Shown piece after piece: positions 30,784-39,958 of a stretch of DNA of 64,000 nt (position 1 is its first letter; every line of letters begins with the position of its first letter). The notes beneath the pieces were generated by a model, which saw nothing but the letters and a program-made list of their open reading frames with translations, searched no databases and was not told the origin of the DNA. Source of the DNA: Caulobacter sp. BK020 (GTDB lineage Bacteria; Pseudomonadota; Alphaproteobacteria; Caulobacterales; Caulobacteraceae). Position numbers and translations under genes: made by a program. Location: assembly GCF_004342605.1 (NCBI RefSeq), contig NZ_SLZL01000002.1:62001-126000 (forward strand). The letters run 5' to 3'.

Positions 30784-31674
30784 ATGCGACATGTCGACCT
30801 GCGGCGGGCGGCGGTGTTCCACGCGGTGGCGGCGGCCGGCGGTATCGCCGCCGCCAGTCCGCGCCTGGGCAAGTCGCCGCCGGCCGTCCACCACGACCTG
30901 AAAGCTTTCGAGCGCGAGATGGGCCGGCCGCTGTTCGACCGGGTGGGGCGCGGCCTGCGTCTGACCGCCGCCGGCCAGGCCCTGTTCGAGACCGTCGGCC
31001 GGGCCCTGGACGAGGTGGAGCGCACGCGCGAGCGGCTGAGCCGCGCCGACCCGGCCCTGCGCCCGCTGCGCCTGGCCGTGGTCTCGGCCTTCGGGCGCTA
31101 TCGCCTGGCCCCTCGGCTGTACGCCGGCCTGCCGGCGGATCGTCCGATCGAGCTGGTGTTCGGCGCCCACGAGGCGGTGCTGTCGGCGGTGGCGACCGGC
31201 GCCGTCGACCTGGGCGTCACCTATCGGCCGGTGGTCGCCGCGCCGGTGCAGTCGGCGCCGGTCGCCCGCGAGGAATTGGTGCTGGCCGTCCCGATCGGCA
31301 TGGCGATTCCCGAGGACCTCGCCGACCTGTCACGGACGACCTTCGCCACCTATGACGAGTACGAGTTCGTGTTCGGCCGCTGGTTCGAGACGGTGTTCGG
31401 CGCTCAGCCCGACGCCCTGCGGCGGCTGGACCATGCCGGCGAGATCGAGGAGGCCATGGAAAGCTGCGCCGCCGGCCGCGGGGCGATCATCGCGCCGCTG
31501 GACCTGGTCTCGTCGGCCGGCTGGCGCGACCGCGTGCGGATCGTCCGTCCCGCCGGGCGGCCCCTGTGTTTCAACGCCCTGCACCTGCTGGGGCTTGGCG
31601 CGGCGCTGGCTTCGCCCGATGCTGACACGATCCGGTCCCTGCTGGCGCAGACTGGCGACGGGGAGAATCCATGA
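30784..31674 (+). CDS. LysR-family transcriptional regulator
   Basis: A 296-residue regulator. The N-terminal winged helix reads RRAAVFHAVAAAGGIAAASPR...SPPAVHHDLKAFEREMGRPLF and ends with GLRLTAAGQAL. A type-2 periplasmic-binding-like effector domain follows (LRLAVVSAFGRYRLAPRL, AVATGAVDLGVTYRP). The recognition helix is unusual in having PPAVHHDLKAFE instead of the common SAVSRQIKALE. ATG 30784 fits the family start; ATG 30751 is possible. Its stop overlaps the next gene's ATG (ATGA), so it is co-transcribed with the monooxygenase-like gene and may control it and the divergent gene. Confidence 0.9.
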   Translation: MRHVDLRRAAVFHAVAAAGGIAAASPRLGKSPPAVHHDLKAFEREMGRPLFDRVGRGLRLTAAGQALFETVGRALDEVERTRERLSRADPALRPLRLAVVSAFGRYRLAPRLYAGLPADRPIELVFGAHEAVLSAVATGAVDLGVTYRPVVAAPVQSAPVAREELVLAVPIGMAIPEDLADLSRTTFATYDEYEFVFGRWFETVFGAQPDALRRLDHAGEIEEAMESCAAGRGAIIAPLDLVSSAGWRDRVRIVRPAGRPLCFNALHLLGLGAALASPDADTIRSLLAQTGDGENP

Positions 31675-32069
31675 CGCATTCATCTGATATCGAACGGCGC
31701 GCGCTGCTGGCCGGCGGGCTGGCCCTGGCGGCGGTGGCCGCGCCGTCCCTGGCCCACGCCGAGGAGGACAAGGCGATGTACGGACTGATCGGCCAGATGA
31801 AGGCCGCGCCCGGCAAGCGGGACGACCTGGTCGCCATCCTGTCGGAGAGCACGGACGCCATGCCCGGCTGCCTCAGCTACATCGTCGCCAAGGATGCGGC
31901 CGACGCGGACGCCCTGTGGATCACCGAGGTCTGGACCGACAAGGACAGCCACGTCGCCTCGCTGAAGCTGCCGTCCGTCCAGGCCGCCATCGCCAAGGCC
32001 CGGCCGATCATCGCGGGGTTCGGGCATCGGTTCGAGACCGTACCGGTCGGCGGCGTGGGGCCTGGCTGA
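31671..32069 (+). CDS. Exported antibiotic-biosynthesis-monooxygenase (ABM) domain protein
   Basis: A 132-residue protein. The N-terminus has a Tat/Sec-like signal (IERRALLAGGLALAAVAAPSLAHA). The mature ~100 residues form a typical ABM dimeric barrel: MYGLIGQMKAAPGKRDDLVAIL, GCLSYIVAKDAADADALWITEVWTD and SHVASLKLPSVQ. Relatives are quinol monooxygenases such as YgiN, but export is unusual and the substrate is unknown. It is translationally coupled to the LysR gene. Confidence 0.88.
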   Translation: MTHSSDIERRALLAGGLALAAVAAPSLAHAEEDKAMYGLIGQMKAAPGKRDDLVAILSESTDAMPGCLSYIVAKDAADADALWITEVWTDKDSHVASLKLPSVQAAIAKARPIIAGFGHRFETVPVGGVGPG

Positions 32070-32096
32070 GATCAGTGGCCGTTTGGCCGGCGCGGG

Positions 32097-32522
32097 TCAG
32101 AGTTTGTAGGAGAACATCACGATGGGCTCGGCCGCGGCGCCCCGGCCCTCGTAGAGGGCGCGAGCGGCGTGGTTCTCGGGGTCGGTGACCACCCACGCCT
32201 GGTCACATCCCAGCGTTTTGCCCCACGCCAGGACCTCGTCGACGAGACGTCGCGCGACGCCGCGCCGCTGGAACGGCGGGGCCACGCCCAGATTGTCGAT
32301 ATAGACGTCCGACGCTTGATCGGGATGGCGGTGAACATAGGCCGCGATCTGGCCGATGACCTGCTTTCCGCAAACCGCAAGGATCATCAGGTGTCCCGGC
32401 GACTCCAGATAGGCCTTGAGCCGCTGAACGCTGATTTCATCGTCGAAAACCTCGTCCGCGATGTTCTCGAGCAGCCCGGCGGTCTCTCGGGTGAGGCGGC
32501 GCGTTGTGATCGCTTCCGGCAT
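32097..32522 (-). CDS. GNAT-family N-acetyltransferase
   Basis: A 141-residue acetyltransferase. The acetyl-CoA loop is VAPPFQRRGVARRLVDEV (Q-R-R-G-V-A), preceded by the strand DVYIDNLG and followed by AWVVTDPENHAARALYE. The overall layout resembles AAC(3)-I type aminoglycoside acetyltransferases, but many such chromosomal proteins act on other amines, so no resistance role is claimed. It stands alone, ending 27 bases after the convergent ABM gene. Confidence 0.88.
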   Translation of the reverse strand: MPEAITTRRLTRETAGLLENIADEVFDDEISVQRLKAYLESPGHLMILAVCGKQVIGQIAAYVHRHPDQASDVYIDNLGVAPPFQRRGVARRLVDEVLAWGKTLGCDQAWVVTDPENHAARALYEGRGAAAEPIVMFSYKL

Positions 32523-32659
32523 TGCTCGGTGAATCCAAATCCAGAGGGCGGCGAGACGTTAGGCGACATCGCATCGCCCGCAACCGGGATACTGCGGCCG
32601 CAAGGGGTTGATGTCGGACGTCCCGGTCTTTCAACGGGTGGGTTTGAGACGCGCCGTGC

Positions 32660-32756
32660 GTCCTTCGAGGCCCGCTGCGCGGGCGCCTCAGGATGAGGCG
32701 CTTGGTACTGAATTCCTCATCCTGAGGTGCGCGCTCCTGAGCGCGCCTCGAAGGAC
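32660..32756. repeat. Dispersed palindromic repeat (second copy, with side hairpins)
   Basis: Outer arms GTCCTTCGAGGC (32660-32671) and GCCTCGAAGGAC (32745-32756) are a perfect 12-bp inverted repeat. Inner arms CCTCAGGATGAGG (32686-32698) and CCTCATCCTGAGG (32715-32727) are a perfect 13-bp pair. Between outer and inner arms sit a hairpin GCCCGC/GCGGGC (32670-32684) and a hairpin GCGCGCTC/GAGCGCGC (32729-32746). It is related to 16429-16511. The rest of the gap 32523-32867 shows no gene. Confidence 0.9.
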
Positions 32757-32867
32757 ACACCGCGCTTACAGAGTCCGCTCAGGGCCAAAAGCAGAAGAGG
32801 GCGTCCGCCTGGAGACGGACCTGTCGACCTCCCCTTGACCCAGGCGCGCCTGCCAGCCGCACACCAA

Positions 32868-32898
32868 GAAAAAGGCCCGCGGATCGCTCCGCGGGCCT
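32868..32898 (-). terminator. Intrinsic terminator of glnA
   Basis: An 11-bp perfect stem, AGGCCCGCGGA (32873-32883) with TCCGCGGGCCT (32888-32898), has a 4-base loop and is followed on the minus strand by TTTTTC. It is 26 bases beyond the glnA stop. Confidence 0.93.
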
Positions 32899-32923
32899 CG
32901 TCCTTGGTCCTAAGCCTTAAGGC

Positions 32924-34333
32924 TTAGCACTTGTAGTACATGTCGAATTCGACCGGGTGCGGGTGCAGCGTCAGGCGCATCACCTCTTCCATCTTCAGCT
33001 CGATGTAGCTGTCGATGAAGTCGTCGTCCATGACGCCGCCGGCCTTCAGGAAGGCGCGGTCCTTGTCCAGGTTTTCCAGGGCTTCGCGCAGCGAGCCGCA
33101 GACTTCCGGGATCTTCTTCTGCTCGCGGGGCGGCAGGTCGTAGAGGTTCTTGTCGGCGGCCGCGCCCGGATCGATCTTGTTGTTGATGCCGTCCAGGCCG
33201 GCCATCAGCAGGGCGACGAAGGTCAGGTACGGGTTGCCCATCGGGTCGGGGAAGCGGGCTTCGATGCGCTTGGCCTTCGGCGAGTCGACGTGCGGGATGC
33301 GGATCGAGGCCGAGCGGTTGCGCGACGAATAGGCCAGCTTCACCGGGGCTTCATAGCCGGGCACCAGGCGCTTGTACGAGTTCGTCGTCGAGTTCGAGAA
33401 CGCGTTGATCGCCTTGGCGTGCTTGATGATGCCGCCGATGTACCACAGGCACATGTCCGACAGGCCGGCGTACTTGTCGCCGGCGAACAGCGGCTTGCCG
33501 TCCTGCCAGATCGACTGGTGCACGTGCATGCCCGAGCCGTTGTCGCCGAACATCGGCTTGGCCATGAAGGTGGCGGTCTTGCCGTAGGCGTGGGCCACGT
33601 TGTGGATCACGTACTTATACAGCTGCATCCGGTCGGCCATGGTGACCATGGTGTCGAACTTCAGGCCCAGTTCGTGCTGGGCCGGCGCCACCTCGTGGTG
33701 GTGCTTTTCCGGCTTCATGCCCAGCTCGCCCATGACGGCCAGCATTTCGCCGCGCAGGTCCTGGCAGCTGTCGACCGGGTTGACCGGGAAGTAGCCGCCC
33801 TTCGGCCCCGGGCGGTGGCCCATGTTGCCTTCCGGATATTCCTTGGCCGAGTTGCCCGGCAGTTCGACGGAGTCGAACGAGTAGCTGGTGTTGCTCGACG
33901 AGGTGCTCCAGCGCACGTCGTCGAAGATGAAGAATTCGGCTTCCGGACCGAAGAACACGGTGTCGCCGATGCCCGACGACTTGACGTAGGCCAGGGCGTT
34001 CTTGGCGATCGAGCGCGGGTCGCGGTTGTAGGGGGTGCCCGTGTCGGGGTTCACCACGTCGCAGAACAGCGCCAGGGTGGTCTGCTGGTAGAACGGGTCG
34101 ATGATCGCGGTGGTCAGGTCCGGACGCAGCTTCATGTCCGACTCGTTGATGGCCTTCCAGCCGGCGATCGACGAGCCGTCGAACATGGTGCCGTCGTTGA
34201 GGAAGTCGTCATCGACCAGGTCGATGTCGAAGGTCACGTGCTGCAGCTTGCCGCGAACGTCCGTAAAGCGGACGTCGACGTACTTGACGTCCTTTTCCTT
34301 GATCAGGTCCAGGATCTGCTTGGCGGTGCTCAT
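32924..34333 (-). CDS. glnA: Glutamine synthetase, type I
   Basis: Forms glutamine from glutamate, ammonia and ATP; a cytoplasmic dodecamer. The 469 residues show the beta-grasp N-terminus, the GS signatures [18 protein letters not shown] and [21 protein letters not shown], and the adenylylation site Tyr398 in KNLYDLPP, so activity is expected to be controlled by GlnE in response to PII. It follows glnB by 39 bases in the same direction and ends with a strong terminator, forming a glnB-glnA operon. Confidence 0.98.
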   Translation of the reverse strand: MSTAKQILDLIKEKDVKYVDVRFTDVRGKLQHVTFDIDLVDDDFLNDGTMFDGSSIAGWKAINESDMKLRPDLTTAIIDPFYQQTTLALFCDVVNPDTGTPYNRDPRSIAKNALAYVKSSGIGDTVFFGPEAEFFIFDDVRWSTSSSNTSYSFDSVELPGNSAKEYPEGNMGHRPGPKGGYFPVNPVDSCQDLRGEMLAVMGELGMKPEKHHHEVAPAQHELGLKFDTMVTMADRMQLYKYVIHNVAHAYGKTATFMAKPMFGDNGSGMHVHQSIWQDGKPLFAGDKYAGLSDMCLWYIGGIIKHAKAINAFSNSTTNSYKRLVPGYEAPVKLAYSSRNRSASIRIPHVDSPKAKRIEARFPDPMGNPYLTFVALLMAGLDGINNKIDPGAAADKNLYDLPPREQKKIPEVCGSLREALENLDKDRAFLKAGGVMDDDFIDSYIELKMEEVMRLTLHPHPVEFDMYYKC

Positions 34334-34372
34334 AGTTATCCCCTTTGAGCGTTGAACGGTTGCGGTCCGGGC

Positions 34373-34980
<608 letters not shown>

Positions 34981-35361
34981 GTGGCTGAAGAGGGCCGGGG
35001 CCGCCTAATGGAAATGGCCGAAAATGTGTCGGCGATTCAAAAACTGCTGAGTTTTGTGGCGAACGACGGGGCGATCGGCGCGGGCGAGGCGGGGGCGGTT
35101 CTTGCGCGTTCGAACGTTTCGGCGGTCGGCGGCGCCCGCAGCCAGTGGGAAGCGTCGCAGGAAGATCCTGCGTCCCGTGCCGGGTCGGGAAGATATTTCG
35201 CGGGCCGACGAGCCGTGTCCACGGGATCGCGCGGCCGTCCGCGGAGGCGGTGGACGGTGTTCGATCTGGTCGACGGCGCGCCGATCCTGGTCGACAAGGG
35301 GCGGGAGGCCTCCATCCAGGTCCTGCAGGAAGAGGTGCCGCCATGCCGCGCCAGATCATGA
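34981..35361 (+). CDS. Doubtful 126-residue ORF upstream of nnr
   Basis: A GTG-started ORF in the 631-base gap between glnB and nnr, overlapping the nnr start by 19 bases. The translation (MAEEGRGRLMEMAENVSAIQKLLSF...) has no recognised domain; its C-terminal third (TVFDLVDGAPILVDKGREASIQVLQEEVP) looks more protein-like than the rest. It could be a real small gene coupled to nnr or simply an open frame in G+C-rich DNA. Confidence 0.3.
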   Translation: MAEEGRGRLMEMAENVSAIQKLLSFVANDGAIGAGEAGAVLARSNVSAVGGARSQWEASQEDPASRAGSGRYFAGRRAVSTGSRGRPRRRWTVFDLVDGAPILVDKGREASIQVLQEEVPPCRARS

Positions 35362-36797
35362 CCGTCGCCGAGATGACCGCCGCGGACCGGGCCGCCGCCG
35401 AGGCCGGGACCCCGACGATCGTGCTGATGGAGCGGGCCGGCCGGGCGGTGGCTGACATCATCCGGGAGCGTTACGCCCGCTGTCCCACGGTGGTCTGGTG
35501 CGGACCGGGCGACAACGGCGGCGACGGCTATGTGATCGCCCGGCATCTGCGCCGGCGCGGCTGGCCGGTGCGGGTCGAGGCGCTGGCGCCGCCGGCCAGC
35601 GCGGCGGCGCAGTGGGCGGCCTCGCGCTGGAAGGGCGAGACGGGGCCGCTGGTCTCGCGGCCCGGCTCGGCGGCGCTCCATGTCGACTGCCTGTTCGGCG
35701 CGGGATTGTCGCGTCCGCTGGAGGGCGAGGCCGATCGCCTGGCGCGGGTCATGCCCGGCCCCGCGCGGGTCGTCGCCGTCGACGTGCCCAGCGGCCTGGT
35801 CGGCGACACCGGCCTTCCGCTTGGCGAGCGCAGCCTGAGGGCGCAGCTGACCGTCACCTTCCACCGTCGCAAGCCGGCCCACGCGCTGGCCCCCGGGCGC
35901 GCCGCCTGCGGCGAGGTGGTGGTGGCCGACATCGGTCTGGAGGACGTGGGGCAGGGGCGCCTGTTCGAGAACGATCCTGGCCTGTGGGCCGAGCGCTTCC
36001 CCTGGCCGGCGGTTGACGCCCACAAGCATGCGCGCGGACGGATGATGGCGGTCAGCGGCGAGGCCTGGAGCACCGGGGCGGCGCGGCTGGCGGCGCGCGG
36101 GGCCCTGCGGATCGGGGCGGGAGTGGTGACCGTGCTGTCGCCGCCGGGCGCCCTGGCCGTCAACGCCGCCCACCTGGAGGCGGTGATGCTGGCCCCGTTC
36201 GAGAGCGAGTTCGACCTGCAGATCCGGGCGGAAAAGGCCGACGCGGTGGTGATCGGGCCGGCGGCGGGCGTGGGCGAGGCGACCATGCGCCACGTCTTCG
36301 CCCTGGCCCGCAACGGCGCGGCCCTGGTGGTCGACGCCGACGCCTTGACCAGCTTCGCCGACGATCCGGCGGCGCTGTTCTCGGCCCTGGACCGCGACGA
36401 CGTCCTGACCCCGCATCCAGGCGAGTTCGAGCGGATCTTCCCCGGCCTGCTGGCCGCTTCGCCCGAGCGGATCACGGCGGCGCGGGAGGCGGCGCGGCGA
36501 GCGGGGGCGGTGGTGCTGCTGAAAGGATCCGACACCGTGGTCGCCGCGCCCGACGGCCGGGCGGCGGTCAGCCTGAACGGCGCGCCCTGGCTGGCGACGG
36601 CGGGAGCGGGCGACGTGCTGGCGGGCTTCATCGCCGGCCTGATCGCCCAGGGCATGGAGAGTTTCGAAGCCGCCTGCGCCGCGGCCTGGATCCACGCCGA
36701 GGCCGGCGCGGCCCACGGGCCGGGCCTGATCGCCGAGGACCTGCCGAACTTGGCGCCGGCGGTGCTGCGAAAGCTGTGGGAAGCCCGCGAGCGCTAG
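35343..36797 (+). CDS. nnr: Bifunctional NAD(P)H-hydrate epimerase / ADP-dependent NAD(P)H-hydrate dehydratase
   Basis: Repairs damaged hydrated NADH and NADPH. Of the 484 residues, about 1-210 form the YjeF_N epimerase domain (MTAADRAAAEAGTPTIVLME, then VVWCGPGDNGGDGYVIARHL), and about 225-484 form the ribokinase-like dehydratase (RGALRIGAGVVTVLSPPGAL, LTPHPGEFERIFP, and the active-site ATAGAGDVLAGFIAGL near residue 419). The start may be ATG 35343 or ATG 35358. It is a common single-copy housekeeping gene and its 3' end overlaps the convergent small gene by 4 bases. Confidence 0.96.
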   Translation: MPRQIMTVAEMTAADRAAAEAGTPTIVLMERAGRAVADIIRERYARCPTVVWCGPGDNGGDGYVIARHLRRRGWPVRVEALAPPASAAAQWAASRWKGETGPLVSRPGSAALHVDCLFGAGLSRPLEGEADRLARVMPGPARVVAVDVPSGLVGDTGLPLGERSLRAQLTVTFHRRKPAHALAPGRAACGEVVVADIGLEDVGQGRLFENDPGLWAERFPWPAVDAHKHARGRMMAVSGEAWSTGAARLAARGALRIGAGVVTVLSPPGALAVNAAHLEAVMLAPFESEFDLQIRAEKADAVVIGPAAGVGEATMRHVFALARNGAALVVDADALTSFADDPAALFSALDRDDVLTPHPGEFERIFPGLLAASPERITAAREAARRAGAVVLLKGSDTVVAAPDGRAAVSLNGAPWLATAGAGDVLAGFIAGLIAQGMESFEAACAAAWIHAEAGAAHGPGLIAEDLPNLAPAVLRKLWEARER

Positions 36798-36970
36798 CTG
36801 TCCTGGCGAATCAGGACCACCTGGCGGAGCACGCCCTCGTCGAACAGGGTGTCGCTGATCGCCTGCGCTGTCCGCAGGGTGCGTTCCTTCACGGTGTCGA
36901 TGAACAGGATCCTGGCGCCGTGTCTGACGGTCCAGCCCTTATCGCTCTCGACGACCTCGATGGTTTCCAT
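36794..36970 (-). CDS. Small hypothetical protein (58 residues)
   Basis: It begins METIEVVESDKGWTVRHGAR and continues as a strand-strand-helix pattern (ILFIDTVKERTLRTAQAISDTL), ending VVLIRQDS. It resembles short DUF2188-like proteins in layout but was not recognised with certainty. The start was set at ATG 36970; the open frame extends to 37033 without similarity. Charge balance and regular secondary structure support a real protein. Confidence 0.6.
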   Translation of the reverse strand: METIEVVESDKGWTVRHGARILFIDTVKERTLRTAQAISDTLFDEGVLRQVVLIRQDS

Positions 36971-37052
36971 GGCGCGCGCTCGGTGGACGAATCCAGACGC
37001 AAACCCGCCCCAGGCCAAATCGTTCCGCGCCAAAATGTCTTGAAAGGTGAAA

Positions 37053-37096
37053 CACCGGCCCGGGCGTCAGTCGGGGGGGCATGGCCCGGGCCGGTG
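37053..37096. repeat. 13-bp perfect inverted repeat
   Basis: CACCGGCCCGGGC (37053-37065) pairs with GCCCGGGCCGGTG (37084-37096) around an 18-base loop rich in G. It sits in the 311-base gap between the 58-residue gene and tRNA-Leu; no U-run follows in either direction. The rest of that gap (36971-37281) shows no gene. Confidence 0.75.
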
Positions 37097-37281
37097 TAGA
37101 TCCAGGGCGTTCTGAACAGCCGCGGACATCTGCATAACCGGTCGCGCGGGAAGTTGTTCCGGGCGTGGCGAGAAATATTCGAACTTTCGAACGCGCGCCC
37201 CCGACGAGCCGGATTCCGGCGCAAATCGCCTGGCGACTTGCCAAGCCGCCCGGGCATGTCTAACCCCCTCCGGCGCATCGT

Positions 37282-37366
37282 GCGGATGTGGCGAAACTGG
37301 TAGACGCACCAGATTTAGGTTCTGGCGCCGAGAGGCGTGGAGGTTCGAGTCCTCTCATCCGCACCA
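37282..37366 (+). tRNA. tRNA-Leu (anticodon TAG)
   Basis: An 85-base class II tRNA with encoded CCA. The acceptor GCGGATG pairs with CATCCGC, the anticodon loop TTTAGGT carries TAG between stem CCAGA/TCTGG, a variable arm GCGCCGAGAGGCGT is present, and the T-loop is GGTTCGAGTCC. It reads CUA and other CUN leucine codons. Confidence 0.97.
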
Positions 37367-37367
37367 A

Positions 37368-37396
37368 GCTCCGCCGGGCCTCTTGTCCGGCGGAGC
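37368..37396 (+). terminator. Hairpin directly after tRNA-Leu
   Basis: A 10-bp perfect stem, GCTCCGCCGG (37368-37377) with CCGGCGGAGC (37387-37396), starts two bases after the tRNA CCA. No clear T-run follows, so it may end transcription inefficiently or guide 3' trimming. Confidence 0.5.
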
Positions 37397-37566
37397 GCGC
37401 CGCCTGGCGGGACTTTCGTCCCGCGAGGGCGCCAACGCCCTTGGATGGTCGCCAAACGCGTGACATAAGGGCGCTCTTTCGCCGCCCCGGTGACGTGGGC
37501 GGCTTTGATGTTTTGACCCCTGGGGCGGACGACGGGCGCGGGCGCCCAAGAGCCGAGAAGCTAAGA

Positions 37567-38931
37567 ATGTCGATGCAGATCGTTGAAAAGTCGGGCGAAG
37601 GCCTCAGCCGCGTTTATGGCGTGACGGTGCCCGCGAGTGAACTGGCCACGCGTCTCGAAGCCCGGATCGCCGAGGTCGCGCCCCAGATGAACGTCAAGGG
37701 CTTCCGCCCGGGCAAGGTGCCGGCGGCCCACGTCCGCCGCCTCTACGGCAAGGCCCTGATGGGCGAAGTCATCGAGGCGACGCTGAACGAAGGCGCCCAG
37801 AAGGTGCTGGACGACAACAAGCTGCGCCCCGCGGGCCAGCCGGACCTGAAGCCCTCGTCCGACATGGACAAGGTGCTGGCCGGCGGCGAGGACCTGGCCT
37901 TCGAACTGGCCGTGGAAGTGATGCCGGAATTCGAGCCGATCGACCCGGCGTCGATCGAGCTGACCAAGCCGGTCTACAAGGTCTCGGACGCCGAGGTCGA
38001 CGAGGCCCTGGCCGAGCTGGCCAAGCAGGCCCGCACCTATGAGCCGCGCAAGGGCAAGTCGCTGAAGGCCAAGGACGGAGACCAGCTGCTGATCGACTTC
38101 GTCGGCACGATCGACGGCGTGGCCTTCGACGGCGGCACGGCCAACGACGCCGAGCTGACCCTGGGCTCGGGCCAGTTCATCCCCGGCTTCGAGGACCAGC
38201 TGGTCGGCGCCAAGCCGGGCGACGAAGTCGTGGTGAAGGTCAACTTCCCGGACGACTACCAAGCCGCCAACCTGGCCGGCAAGGCCGCCGAGTTCGCCAC
38301 CACCGTCAAGGAAGTGCGCGCCCCGGTCGACGCCGAGCCCGACGACGAGCTGGCCAAGCGCCTGGGCCTGGCCGACCTGGCCGCCCTGAAGGACCTTCTG
38401 AAGTCGAACCTGGAAGGGCGTTACAGCAACAGCTCGCGCTTCAAGCTGAAGCGCGCCCTGCTGGACGTGCTGGACACCAAGCACGACTTCGCCCTGCCGC
38501 CGCGCATGGTCGACGCCGAGTTCGCCGGCATCTGGCAGCAGGTCCAGGCCGACAAGACCCAGGGCGGCCTGCCGCCCGAGGACGAAGGCAAGACCGAGGA
38601 CCAGCTGAAGGACGAGTACAAGAAGATCGCCGAGCGCCGCGTGCGCCTGGGTCTGGTGCTCGCCGAGATCGGCCGCAAGAACGACGTGGCCGTCACCGAG
38701 CAGGAACTGGCCGACGCCATGATGCGCGAAGCCCGCCAGTACGGCGCGCAAGCCCAGCAGGTGTTCGACATGTACCGCCAGCGCGCCGACCTGCAGGCCG
38801 CCCTGCGCGCCCCGATCTACGAGGACAAGGTCGTCGACCTGATCTTCGGCAAGGCCAAGATCGAGGAAAAGGAAGTCTCCAAGGAAGAGCTCCTGGAAGA
38901 AGACGATCTGCCAGAAGGCTACGGCGGCTAA
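37567..38931 (+). CDS. tig: Trigger factor
   Basis: Ribosome-bound chaperone and peptidyl-prolyl isomerase that meets nascent chains. The 454 residues contain the ribosome-binding domain with the signature [17 protein letters not shown], an FKBP-type PPIase domain ([34 protein letters not shown]) and the long helical C-terminal arms. The tail [13 protein letters not shown] is acidic. ATG 37567 was chosen because the upstream frame runs back into tRNA-Leu. It heads the tig-clpP-(insert)-clpX-lon-hup cluster and has its own terminator. Confidence 0.97.
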   Translation: MSMQIVEKSGEGLSRVYGVTVPASELATRLEARIAEVAPQMNVKGFRPGKVPAAHVRRLYGKALMGEVIEATLNEGAQKVLDDNKLRPAGQPDLKPSSDMDKVLAGGEDLAFELAVEVMPEFEPIDPASIELTKPVYKVSDAEVDEALAELAKQARTYEPRKGKSLKAKDGDQLLIDFVGTIDGVAFDGGTANDAELTLGSGQFIPGFEDQLVGAKPGDEVVVKVNFPDDYQAANLAGKAAEFATTVKEVRAPVDAEPDDELAKRLGLADLAALKDLLKSNLEGRYSNSSRFKLKRALLDVLDTKHDFALPPRMVDAEFAGIWQQVQADKTQGGLPPEDEGKTEDQLKDEYKKIAERRVRLGLVLAEIGRKNDVAVTEQELADAMMREARQYGAQAQQVFDMYRQRADLQAALRAPIYEDKVVDLIFGKAKIEEKEVSKEELLEEDDLPEGYGG

Positions 38932-38955
38932 GGCCTCCGTCATCCGACGCGAAGA

Positions 38956-38986
38956 GGGCGCGATCCGCGAGGGTCGCGCCCTTTTT
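38956..38986 (+). terminator. Intrinsic terminator of tig
   Basis: Stem GGGCGCGA (38956-38963) with TCGCGCCC (38974-38981), followed by five T. It lies 25 bases after the tig stop codon. Confidence 0.92.
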
Positions 38987-39110
38987 CATGCGTCATGCCG
39001 GGGGGCGGCTCCTTGCAACCTGTTAAGCGCCACGCGATATGCGTGAGCGACGGCGCGCGGGGGCTGATTCGCGTTCGCGCCGCCCAGACACAATGAAAAG
39101 GGCGATCCCT

Positions 39111-39737
39111 ATGTATGATCCGATGGCGACGGCGATGAACCTCGTGCCGATGGTGGTCGAACAGACCAGCCGCGGCGAGCGGGCGTTCGACATCTTCTCC
39201 CGTCTGTTGAAAGAGCGGATCATCTTCCTGACCGGTCCCGTCGAAGACGGGATGGCCAGCCTGATCTGCGCCCAGCTGCTCTTCCTGGAGTCCGAGAACC
39301 CCAAGAAGGAAATCGCCATGTACATCAACTCGCCGGGCGGCGTGGTGACCGCTGGCCTGGCGATCTACGACACCATGCAATACATCAAGAGCCCGGTCTC
39401 GACGGTGTGCATGGGCATGGCGGCCTCGATGGGCTCGCTGCTGCTGACCGCCGGCGCCGCCGGCCAGCGCATCGCCCTGCCGAACGCCCGCATCATGGTC
39501 CACCAGCCGTCGGGCGGCTTCCGCGGCCAGGCCTCGGACATCGAGCGCCACGCCGAGGACATCATCAAGACCAAGCGCCGCCTGAACGAGATCTATGTCA
39601 AGCACACCGGCCGCACCTATGAGGAAGTCGAAAAGACCCTCGACCGCGACCACTTCATGAGCGCCGAGGAGGCCAAGGCCTGGGGCCTGATCGACCACAT
39701 CAACGAAAGCCGCGACGCGTCTGAAGACAAGGCGTAA
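39111..39737 (+). CDS. clpP: ATP-dependent Clp protease proteolytic subunit
   Basis: Serine protease that forms the tetradecameric chamber used by ClpX and ClpA; in Caulobacter it is essential and degrades cell-cycle regulators such as CtrA. The 208 residues begin [18 protein letters not shown], as in Caulobacter ClpP. The catalytic triad is Ser106 (GMAASMGSL), His131 (IMVHQPSGG) and Asp180 ([12 protein letters not shown]). The upstream frame to 39039 was rejected. A GATTC methylation-type site is at 39066-39070 in its leader. It is separated from clpX by an accessory insert of about 2.5 kb. Confidence 0.98.
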   Translation: MYDPMATAMNLVPMVVEQTSRGERAFDIFSRLLKERIIFLTGPVEDGMASLICAQLLFLESENPKKEIAMYINSPGGVVTAGLAIYDTMQYIKSPVSTVCMGMAASMGSLLLTAGAAGQRIALPNARIMVHQPSGGFRGQASDIERHAEDIIKTKRRLNEIYVKHTGRTYEEVEKTLDRDHFMSAEEAKAWGLIDHINESRDASEDKA

Positions 39738-39766
39738 GCGCCGCGTCTTTCCGCGCCGAGGTCAAG

Positions 39767-39795
39767 CCGCCGGCCGCAAGGTCGGCGGCTTTTTC
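39767..39795 (+). terminator. Intrinsic terminator of clpP
   Basis: GCCGCCG and CGGCGGC arms around a loop containing GCCGCAAG, followed by TTTTT. It lies about 30 bases after the clpP stop. Confidence 0.9.
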
Positions 39796-39958
39796 GTGGT
39801 CGGACTTTTGCGCTGGGGCTTGAGCGGCCTTGGGGCATTCCGCCGCCGCTGCGGGCGGAAAGTGGAGCTATCAATCGCTTTTTGTGCGAGATGGGACCGA
39901 ACCTGGCGCCGACACTCGAAGCCGCAGGGACGGATTCGAGTCGTCATGACTCAAGAGA

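Noticed and set aside
32097..32522. Aminoglycoside resistance gene
   Set aside because: The GNAT protein has an AAC(3)-I-like layout, but sequence alone does not support a resistance function for a chromosomal acetyltransferase.
37260..37466. Minus-strand ORF with [17 protein letters not shown]
   Set aside because: It is the antisense translation of tRNA-Leu.
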